NCBI GenBank assembly: GCA_016718605.1
Contig: JADKCY010000003.1
Span: 868,001 to 932,000 of the forward strand
Direction: 5' to 3'
DNA length: 64,000 nt
Source: Lysobacterales bacterium
Lineage (GTDB): Bacteria > Pseudomonadota > Gammaproteobacteria > Xanthomonadales > Xanthomonadaceae
Below, piece after piece: positions 39,017 through 44,568 of this stretch. Position 1 is the stretch's first letter, and every line of letters starts with the position of its first letter. Position numbers and translations under genes: made by a program. A model generated the notes under the pieces. It was not told the DNA's origin, did not search any database, and was given only the letters and a program-made list of their open reading frames with translations.

Positions 39017-39045
39017 AGCGGGTCCGGTTGAGCGAGGGGTTAGGC
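39017..39045 (-). repeat. attC-like half site, copy 2
   Basis: Minus strand: GCCTAACCCCTCGCTCAACC followed by GGACCCGCT, ending against the ATG of yefM. It begins 14 bases after the fitB stop. It matches the site at 36759-36786 except for three changes. The RYYYAAC core GCCTAAC is perfect, but the second half of the attC hairpin is missing. Confidence 0.6.
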
Positions 39046-39059
39046 ATCAGCGCGCGACT

Positions 39060-39482
39060 CTATGCGTTGGCCGTCCAAGGGTTGATGGCCTCTAAACCGC
39101 AAGCCTCGAAGGCCGATGCATCACGAGAGGCCACGATGAAACTTCGGGAGGCCGCGGTTGCGGCAATATAGCCGTCCGGTACCGGAAAGCCGCGTGCCCT
39201 AGCACGCGCCGTTACCGCCAGTGCTGCGTAGGCCCGAGCCGCCTCTTCATCAAACGGAAGTATTCGACCTTGGTACAAGCCAATCAGTCCATCCACTGCG
39301 GTAGTAAGCCGGTCCCGACGTTTCCCAGTGGGCAGTACCGCAACGCCAAACAGCAGTTCAGCCACTGTCACACTTGAAAGGTGCAGCGTCTCAGCAAGTT
39401 GTGAATCCAGCCAAGCAAGAACAGAAGGGTCTGGCTGCGGCTTCAACGTTTCCGACACAACATTGGTGTCTAGGACGATCAT
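39060..39482 (-). CDS. fitB: PIN-domain toxin (VapC/FitB type)
   Basis: A 140-residue PIN ribonuclease: MIVLDTNVVSETLKPQPDP opens with the first acidic residue (Asp5). SSVTVAELLFGVAVLPTGKR carries the second (Glu42), and GFPVPDGYIAATAASRSFIV the third (Asp at about 103) followed by VASRDASAFE. VLDTNVVSE and VPDGYIAA are typical of the FitB branch that binds FitA-type ribbon-helix-helix partners. The start overlaps the antitoxin stop by ATGA. A second attC-like core follows 14 bases after the stop, as expected for a gene cassette. Confidence 0.93.
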   Translation of the reverse strand: MIVLDTNVVSETLKPQPDPSVLAWLDSQLAETLHLSSVTVAELLFGVAVLPTGKRRDRLTTAVDGLIGLYQGRILPFDEEAARAYAALAVTARARARGFPVPDGYIAATAASRSFIVASRDASAFEACGLEAINPWTANA

Positions 39483-39745
39483 TTGAGGCTCATGGGTTCG
39501 GCGGGTTTTCTGCGGGCTGCGTCGTCTAGCACGGCACGCAACGCGGACACGTCCGACTCGGTCACGCCCGCATCGCGAGCGATTGCGACCATCGCCCCTC
39601 CCATGCGCACTCGTTGGGCTGGCTTCACGGCCAGTGCGAGGATCTCACGCACCTCCGCTTCGGTGCTGCGGCCATGCTCAGCAGCGCGCAAGCGCAGCGC
39701 GCGGTGCACCTCGTCAGGCACATTCCGAACCGTCAAGATCGCCAT
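39479..39745 (-). CDS. fitA: FitA-like ribbon-helix-helix antitoxin
   Basis: An 88-residue antitoxin. MAILTVRNVPDEVHRALRLR and AAEHGRSTEAEVREILAL form the ribbon-helix-helix fold of FitA (Arc/MetJ class), then comes a C-terminal toxin-binding tail (KPAQRVRMGGAMVAIARD). The ATG at 39745 has GGAG nine bases upstream; a GTG two codons earlier is also possible. It is followed by fitB in overlap. Its upstream sequence of about 90 bases leads to the attC core at 39839-39845, so the module has room for its own promoter (TATAGT is visible near 39780). Confidence 0.9.
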   Translation of the reverse strand: MAILTVRNVPDEVHRALRLRAAEHGRSTEAEVREILALAVKPAQRVRMGGAMVAIARDAGVTESDVSALRAVLDDAARRKPAEPMSLK

Positions 39746-39866
39746 CGTCACACACTCCGAACTGAAGTCGATGACAGCAACTATAGCAAAGTGCAGTCAA
39801 ACCCGCAGGGCGGGAGCACGATACAGTGGGTCTCTGATGCCTAACGAATGAAAGAACCTTCCCCAC

Positions 39867-40395
39867 CGCGCACCCGATGCGGCGCTCGGTAGTTCGGCCT
39901 GGTGGTCGTGCGTGACGATGGGAGGGGTGTCTTCATCCCTCGTTCCGGAGGTGGTCATGGCGATTGTGTGCGTTGGGGTGGATCTTGCTAAGAATGCGTT
40001 TGCGATTCATGGCGTCGATGACGATAGCAAAGCAGTTTCGGTGCAAGCTCGGGTGGCACGCGCACAGGTACTCGCGGCGCTCGGCCATCTGCCGTCGTGA
40101 TTGATCGGTTTGGACGCCCGCCCGGCTGCCGATCTGAGCCGGTCACTCCACAGCCTCGATCTGCGCGGGCAGTGACCGATTAATTCAATGGGAACCGCGA
40201 TTGCCGACTAACGAATGGGTCGCCCGCGCGTCTTTCATCAGGGTCCGTCGTTTCACACGACCACATGACCGTTTGTGGTCTCGCCAGTCCCTCCCTCTGG
40301 CTGAAGTCGACGCGAAGTATCAAAACAAAGCGTGAAGCGCGATCAGATAAGACAACCGCAGAATCAAGCTGCGGACGGCAACGCTTTGCTTGACT
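39867..40395 (+). mobile_element. IS110/IS1111-type remnant, copy 2
   Basis: About 530 bases. It starts with a 90-base non-coding lead, continues with the first 48 codons of an IS110-type transposase and jumps to a non-coding tail (about 40160-40395). The tail is nearly the same as in copy 1. The middle and end of the transposase are missing, so the element cannot move by itself. It sits exactly inside the stem of an attC-like site. Confidence 0.75.
39957..40100 (+). pseudogene. N-terminal fragment of IS110-family transposase
   Basis: Forty-seven codons, MAIVCVGVDLAKNAFAIHGV onward, are the DEDD-domain start of IS110-type transposases: Asp in VGVDLAKN, then RVARAQVLAALGHLP. The frame ends at a TGA at 40098-40100 where the intact protein would read PPCLIGLEAC. 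CCGGAGG stands before the ATG. Only the first acidic residue of the catalytic set is left. Confidence 0.85.
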
Positions 40396-40412
40396 GTGGG
40401 AAGGTTCTTGTA

Positions 40413-40486
40413 GTTAGAGCTAACCGGCAGGCAAAAGCAGTGCGAAGCACTGCTTTTGCCTGCCGGTGTTGAGCGATTTGTTATAC
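40413..40486 (-). other. Intact attC-like site
   Basis: A 20-bp perfect stem (40424-40443 with 40447-40466, loop GAA) is flanked by GTATAAC-AAATCGCTCAA on one side, read on the minus strand, and GGTTAGCTCTAAC on the other. TAAC-AAATCGCTCAA is the usual R''-spacer-L'' order of attC sites. Unlike typical attC the stem is uninterrupted, with no clear extrahelical bases, so it may be a decayed or unusual member, or a terminator built into one. Confidence 0.55.
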
Positions 40487-40499
40487 GCATTCTTTTTGT

Positions 40500-40525
40500 G
40501 ACTCATCGTCTATAGACCAATAAGT
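40500..40525. promoter_or_regulatory. Tandem C-boxes of a restriction-modification controller
   Basis: GACTCATCGTC-TATA-GACCAATAAGT fits the known controller-protein operator pattern of two GACTNNNAGTC boxes joined by a TAT(A/G) spacer, with one to two changes per box. It lies 24 bases before the start of the XRE controller gene, the expected place for autoregulation. Confidence 0.75.
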
Positions 40526-40549
40526 AACACAAGGCCATTATGCACACAT

Positions 40550-40771
40550 ATGAGCATACAACTTCTTTTTGGCCAAAATGTACGACTAGTCCGTGAAAAA
40601 AAGGGCTGGTCACAAGACCGGCTGTCTGAAGAGTCGGGACTTCATCGCACTTACATAAGCGGAATCGAGCGCGGAGTTAGAAATCCTACGATTGAAATCG
40701 TACAGAAAATTGCCGTGGCTTTGGATGTTGATATTCAAGAATTATTTGCGGATCCCCAAGTGAGAGGCTAG
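40550..40771 (+). CDS. XRE-family controller (C) protein of the restriction-modification system
   Basis: A 73-residue single-domain helix-turn-helix regulator: LFGQNVRLVREKKGWSQDRL, SEESGLHRTYISGIERGVRN and PTIEIVQKIAVALDVDIQEL. The size and sequence match C proteins, which delay restriction-enzyme expression until the methylase has protected the host. It is followed after five bases by the endonuclease gene, and tandem C-boxes stand upstream. Base composition is AT-rich like the rest of this cluster and unlike the neighbouring genes, showing recent acquisition. Confidence 0.92.
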   Translation: MSIQLLFGQNVRLVREKKGWSQDRLSEESGLHRTYISGIERGVRNPTIEIVQKIAVALDVDIQELFADPQVRG

Positions 40772-40776
40772 TTACT

Positions 40777-41679
40777 GTGATTGATGTTCATCGACTAAAT
40801 CAATTCAATATCTATAATTCAGCGAGAAATCACTTCATAGCCAACCCGATTCTTTTGATTGAGCTTGAGAAGTTTCTGACAAACCATCTCGTTTCGATAA
40901 TTACCGCAAATATTGTTGAAATCAAACAAGATTACAATGAAGCATCTTATCTCTATCCTTTTTGGGAGAACTATCCTCCTGAAGATAGAGGGCGTCAGCC
41001 AATTAAAGACCAATACCCTTGGATTGAAGTTGGTGAGCACGCGATTGGTTCAAAACTGCCAAGATTATTAGATTCGTCATTCCGAGTTAGAGACACTGGA
41101 TTGCCAACGGGTTCAGATCAGCGATTTGTACTTACTGATGATGCGATTTCCACTGCAACAGGTGGATTTACGAATTCAGTATGGTTCTTTGTGGATATTA
41201 AAAGTGTAGGCCCAAGAGATGATCAACATCACACAGTTATGAGTCACAACCAAGTTTCGGGCGATGGGATTTGGACAAATCCCGCAGATGGGGTTAAAAA
41301 TACCATATTACAAGCAACTGGAGCGCGGACATCGCATGATTTTCATGCAAGCCTTCCTCCGGTTTTTGTTCTTTCGGACGGTACTGTTGCCCCGCTTGTA
41401 ATGATTGCCTTGAAACCCGTATATCGAATGTTGCAAACAAATGTTGTAGGCGCTAGAAATGATGGGCAACCATTGGAAAGAATTGATATTGCCTGCATTC
41501 CGAATGGGCTTTTGTTAACACAGCAGCCGAATTATCTTGGCGCGTATAATGGTTTATTGTTTCCCGGAAAAGATGATAAATCCAAAGACCCAAGAAAGTT
41601 ACGAGCTCGCGTCAGTTTTGAGATCTTAAAAAAAATTGCTTCATGGAGAGTGCAGACCATTAAAGCCCCGTTTCCTTAA
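40777..41679 (+). CDS. BglI-family type II restriction endonuclease
   Basis: A 300-residue enzyme closely resembling BglI, from recall of its sequence: QDYNEASYLYPFWENYPPED, RGRQPIKDQYPWIEVGEHAI, GSKLPRL, GLPTGSDQRFVLT, FFVDIKSVGPRD, LSDGTVAPLV and FPGKDDKSKD. The BglI active site (Asp-x25-Asp-x-Lys) maps to Asp114, Asp140 and Lys142, all present, as are the KDD residues near the DNA-contact loop. A recognition sequence of GCCNNNNNGGC is therefore likely but unproven. It starts with GTG five bases after the controller gene and converges with the methyltransferase, the two overlapping by four bases. Confidence 0.93.
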   Translation: MIDVHRLNQFNIYNSARNHFIANPILLIELEKFLTNHLVSIITANIVEIKQDYNEASYLYPFWENYPPEDRGRQPIKDQYPWIEVGEHAIGSKLPRLLDSSFRVRDTGLPTGSDQRFVLTDDAISTATGGFTNSVWFFVDIKSVGPRDDQHHTVMSHNQVSGDGIWTNPADGVKNTILQATGARTSHDFHASLPPVFVLSDGTVAPLVMIALKPVYRMLQTNVVGARNDGQPLERIDIACIPNGLLLTQQPNYLGAYNGLLFPGKDDKSKDPRKLRARVSFEILKKIASWRVQTIKAPFP

Positions 41680-42620
41680 ATATCTAGTTTTAGCTGGTTC
41701 ATTTCTTTTTTTATATTTTCCTGTGCCAGCGCTACATATTCAGCCTCTTTTTCAATGCCAATAAATCTCCTGCCGTGACGAATACAAGCTATACCTGTTG
41801 TGCCAGATCCCATAAAAGGATCTAGCACAACATCGTCTTTATCTGTGTACAACCTTACAACTCTTGACGCAAGTTCCAGTGGAAATTTAGCTTCATGGTC
41901 ATCGTTTGCACGCACACTTTTTACAAACCATATAGCTCTTGACCCCCAATCCTTCCACTCTTGAGGTTCTAATTTCTGTCTATCTATGATTTGCTGACCC
42001 GGTTTCCAAAAAACGTAAAGGTCTTCATATTCATCAACTGACTTAAGCGAGTTTGAAGTCCACTTGCAATTTGCCCATGCTGGGTCTTTAGCCCAAATTC
42101 TGTGGTCATACAAATAAAGGCCACATTCCTGCCCGTATGCTTGAAGCCGCCCACCCACAAGATTTACTCTCGTCTGTATTTCATATTTTCCACCTCGAAT
42201 ATTATTTCCGTTTAGCCTTCTGTCAATTGTTTGCTCGCTACAACCAAGATGTTCCGCTAGTTGATACCGGCTAAATTCAGGAAATTGTGCTTTTGCTTTA
42301 AGCACCATTTCTCTAGTAATTTTTGATTTTTGCATAGAGATGTTCATTGCTTGGAAGCGTGGAATTCTCTGGTCTTTGAAGCAGCGAATGTCAGCAATAT
42401 TTATTACTAGAAAGCCGCCTGGCTTGAGTGCTTTTGAATGACAATGAATAACTTGGCGAAGCATGGCCTGCCAAGAATCAAAGGTTTCATTCTTCTCGTA
42501 TTCCTTGCCGACAAAGTAAGGCGGAGACCAAAAGCTAAGAGCGACAGATTCTGGTTCAATCTGGTTCATTAGTATTTCTGATCGGCCCTGATGGATTTTA
42601 TTAACTTCAAGAAACTTCAT
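41676..42620 (-). CDS. Beta-class DNA methyltransferase (probably N4-cytosine), BglI system
   Basis: A 314-residue methyltransferase. Motif IV is SPPY (residues 32-35, in SFWSPPYFVGKE), favouring N4-cytosine over adenine. Motif I is DPFMGSGTTG near residue 267, at the C-terminus, as in the beta class. Between them is a helix-turn-helix stretch (about residues 115-136, EFSRYQLAEHLGCSEQTIDR), an unusual insertion. The ATG at 42620 has GGAAG four bases upstream; in-frame starts upstream are possible (42644, 42653, 42680) and the C-box at 42647-42657 overlaps them. It should protect the sites cut by the adjacent endonuclease. AT-rich like its partner. Confidence 0.92.
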   Translation of the reverse strand: MKFLEVNKIHQGRSEILMNQIEPESVALSFWSPPYFVGKEYEKNETFDSWQAMLRQVIHCHSKALKPGGFLVINIADIRCFKDQRIPRFQAMNISMQKSKITREMVLKAKAQFPEFSRYQLAEHLGCSEQTIDRRLNGNNIRGGKYEIQTRVNLVGGRLQAYGQECGLYLYDHRIWAKDPAWANCKWTSNSLKSVDEYEDLYVFWKPGQQIIDRQKLEPQEWKDWGSRAIWFVKSVRANDDHEAKFPLELASRVVRLYTDKDDVVLDPFMGSGTTGIACIRHGRRFIGIEKEAEYVALAQENIKKEMNQLKLDI

Positions 42621-42646
42621 TTTACTTCCAGTGCAGTCTTGCATGT

Positions 42647-42657
42647 GACTCATAGTA
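42647..42657. promoter_or_regulatory. Single C-box upstream of the methyltransferase gene
   Basis: GACTCATAGTA repeats GACTCATCGTC at 40500-40510 with two changes and fits GACTNNNAGTC, followed by a short GTATAC palindrome. A single box upstream of M would let the controller protein repress the methylase, as in other C-regulated systems. Confidence 0.6.
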
Positions 42658-42853
42658 TACAAAACACTTTCGTTTGGCAACCGCTATGAAGGGGCGAGCT
42701 TGTGCGTATAAGGCAAATTCGACTGCACCGTTGGTGCAGCGTAACAGCCGATCTTGCCATGTAACATGACGTCTGCTTTCACCATGAATACATCCTTAGC
42801 GCAATGCCTGAAACGCTGCGGATTAGGCACTACAGCCTGCGCACCAAGCAAGG

Positions 42854-42879
42854 TCCTGATTAGCGCGATCCGTCAGCCA
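42854..42879. repeat. Left terminal inverted repeat of the intact IS1595 element
   Basis: 26 bases, fully complementary to the repeat at 43895-43920. It contains the transposase stop codon. Confidence 0.9.
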
Positions 42880-43831
42880 GACAGGAAGGAATGGCGCGGA
42901 GCGCCTTTTCTGACCAGTGTTTGGCGTGGATGAGCGTGTGAACGGCGTGTCGCAGGATGGCTGCCAGGTTGAATTGGTGGTTTAAGCGCCACGCCGCTTC
43001 GGCGAGGTAGCGGTGGGCGTACTTGGTAAAGCGAATGGCGTGGTAGGTGCCATCGAGCGAGCGCTTGACGTTGCCGAGTACCGTGTTCACCCAGCGGCTG
43101 CGTGCTTGATTGCAGGCACCGCGACGGCTGTCAGCGACCAGCACGGTGTGCGGATGTCCGGCATCGCGCAACGCATTGAATGCCGCAAGCCCGTCGGTAA
43201 ACACCTCGGCATCCGGGACCAGATGACGCTCGCCCCACGCCGCCAAGGCGGTCTTGCTGAAACCGGCGAGCGGGGTCAGTACGGCATGGATGGGCCGATT
43301 GTCCTCGGTGGTTTCCAAGGCAATCAGGAAGGCTTGTTTGTTCTCCGAACCGCGCCCGACCTTGCCACCGTTGCGCTCACCGCCGAGATACGCGTCGTCG
43401 ATCTGCACCAGACCGCCCAGTTGCCGCGTGCTTTCAGACGACTGCATGGCCTGCATCAGCTTGTGCTTGAGCCGCCACGCGCTGGCATAGCAGACGCCCA
43501 GCAAACGACTCAGTTCCAGCGCCGCCACGTTGTTCTTGCTCTGCGTCAGCAGCCAGATCGCTTGAAACCACACGATCAACGGCAGTCGACTGTGGGCGAA
43601 CATCGTCCCGGCCACCAGACTGGTCTGCAGGCGGCACGCACTGCACTGCCACAGCGGCTTGCCGCGATGGCGAAACGTGCTCGCCGCCCCTTCACCACAG
43701 CGCGGACAGACAAATCCCTCCGGCCAGCGCATCTGGGTCAGCTCGGCTTCGCAGGCCGCCTCGTTGCCGTAGCGCGACTGCACGTCGCGCCAAGACAGCC
43801 CCCGCTGAAACTGCACCCGATTCATCGCCAT
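42860..43831 (-). CDS. IS1595-family transposase
   Basis: A 323-residue ISXO2-like DDE transposase. An N-terminal zinc ribbon (CPRCGEG, then WQCSACRLQTSLVAGTMF) recognises DNA. The core is marked by QIDDAYLGGERNGGKVGRGS, PDAEVFTDGLAAFNAL, RGACNQARSRWVNTVLGNVK and EAAWRLNHQFNL, with Asp, Asp and Asn/Glu-like catalytic residues. GGAGG eight bases upstream supports the ATG at 43831 over a TTG at 43861. The stop codon lies inside the left terminal repeat, so the gene spans the whole element. Confidence 0.93.
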   Translation of the reverse strand: MAMNRVQFQRGLSWRDVQSRYGNEAACEAELTQMRWPEGFVCPRCGEGAASTFRHRGKPLWQCSACRLQTSLVAGTMFAHSRLPLIVWFQAIWLLTQSKNNVAALELSRLLGVCYASAWRLKHKLMQAMQSSESTRQLGGLVQIDDAYLGGERNGGKVGRGSENKQAFLIALETTEDNRPIHAVLTPLAGFSKTALAAWGERHLVPDAEVFTDGLAAFNALRDAGHPHTVLVADSRRGACNQARSRWVNTVLGNVKRSLDGTYHAIRFTKYAHRYLAEAAWRLNHQFNLAAILRHAVHTLIHAKHWSEKALRAIPSCLADGSR

Positions 43832-43894
43832 CGCCGCATCCTCCACTTGCTGGAGGACCAAGCATCCGACGCGCTCGTCTCAGCAGCAGAGACT

Positions 43895-43920
43895 TGGCTG
43901 ACGGATCGCGCTAATCAGGA
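43895..43920. repeat. Right terminal inverted repeat of the intact IS1595 element
   Basis: 26 bases, starting TGGCTGACGGATCGCG and ending CTAATCAGGA, fully complementary to 42854-42879. Confidence 0.9.
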
Positions 43921-44117
43921 AACGTTTCATCTACTTTCACGGCAAACGGCACCCGTGGAACTTGGGGCAAGTGAGATAAAGGCATTCTTGACCTCGCTGG
44001 CGGTTGAGGGCGGTGTTTCCGCATCTACCCAGGGTCAGGCCGCTGGCAGTGAATGCTGTTGCCTCTGTGTCGCCAAGCAGGGAGCCATGCGGCACATCAA
44101 AATGGCCCTGATGCGTC

Positions 44118-44137
44118 GCTCCCGCGAAGGCGGGAGC
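44118..44137. repeat. Perfect hairpin before the tandem repeats
   Basis: GCTCCCGC-GAAG-GCGGGAGC, an 8-bp stem with a 4-base loop. It resembles the short CGGGAGC palindromes spread through many proteobacterial genomes. Confidence 0.75.
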
Positions 44138-44151
44138 CCAACAAAACCAAG

Positions 44152-44418
44152 AAGCTGGATTGCCGCCTTCGCGGCAATGACGGCGTTTGACATTCCCAAA
44201 GGCAAGACGCTGGGTTGCCGCCTTCGCAGCAATGACGGGGTTTGACATTCTCAAAGGCGAGAAGCTGGATTGCCGCCTTCGTGGCGATGACGGCGTTTGA
44301 CATTCTCAAAGGCGAGAAGCTGGATTGCCGCCTTCGTGGCAATGACGGGGTTTGACATTCCCAAATCCAAGAAGCTGGATTGCCGCCTTCGTGGCAATGA
44401 TGGGGTTTGAGATTTCCG
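44152..44418. repeat. Five tandem 55-bp repeats
   Basis: TGCCGCCTTCG recurs with its flanks at 44161, 44216, 44271, 44326 and 44381, an exact period of 55. The unit reads AAGCTGGATTGCCGCCTTCG, TGGCAATGACGGGGTTTGAC, ATTCTCAAAGGCGAG with a few changes between copies. ATTGCC...GGCAAT within each unit can fold. It looks like an array of a dispersed genomic hairpin repeat. Confidence 0.88.
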
Positions 44419-44568
44419 TTGATTGGGAAGCGGACTGCGCCGAGGATTGCGCATGGGTTGGCGTGGTGGTGGTGGGTTTGTCGGGGAGCGACGGATCGCG
44501 CGCTGGCCGACGTTGGGTGTCTGCACGTCTTTCTGCTTCCTTTTCTTTTGTTTGCCGGGTCCGATCGC

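Larger units (their letters stand above)
39839..40420 (-). other. attC-like site split by an IS remnant (second copy)
   Basis: Minus strand: GCTCTAACTACAAGAACC, TTCCCAC, then 529 bases of IS remnant, then GTGGGGAAGGTTCTT, TCATTC and the core GTTAGGC. AAGAACCTTCCCAC pairs with GTGGGGAAGGTTCTT, so an almost perfect 14-bp stem is interrupted at its apex. The core GTTAGGC fits GTTRRRY. FitAB is the next cassette in that direction. Confidence 0.7.
42854..43920. mobile_element. Intact IS1595-family (ISXO2-like) insertion sequence
   Basis: A 1,067-bp element with perfect 26-bp terminal inverted repeats: 42854-42879 (TCCTGATTAGCGCGATCCGT then CAGCCA) and 43895-43920. It holds one transposase gene that ends within the left repeat. 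The 8 bases flanking each end (AAGCAAGG and AACGTTTC) do not match, so no target duplication is visible and the element may have been rearranged after insertion. A decayed relative lies at 20127-21022. Confidence 0.9.
43921..44568. other. Non-coding region with tandem repeats
   Basis: About 650 bases between the IS and the efflux-adaptor gene. It holds a palindrome (44118-44137) and five tandem repeats (44152-44418). Apparent minus-strand proteins here (HCREGGNP-like, LPRRRQSS-like) are translations of the repeats. From 44419 the sequence leads into the adaptor gene without an obvious promoter. Confidence 0.7.

Noticed and set aside
38802..39047. Minus-strand 81-codon frame beginning MPNPSLNRTRYADP
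   Set aside because: Its start is a translation of the attC-like half site, and the remainder overlaps the YefM gene in another frame.
42854..43920. Target-site duplication of the intact IS1595 element
   Set aside because: The 8-base flanks on either side differ.
44152..44418. CRISPR array
   Set aside because: The whole 55-bp unit repeats, with no unique spacers and no cas genes nearby.
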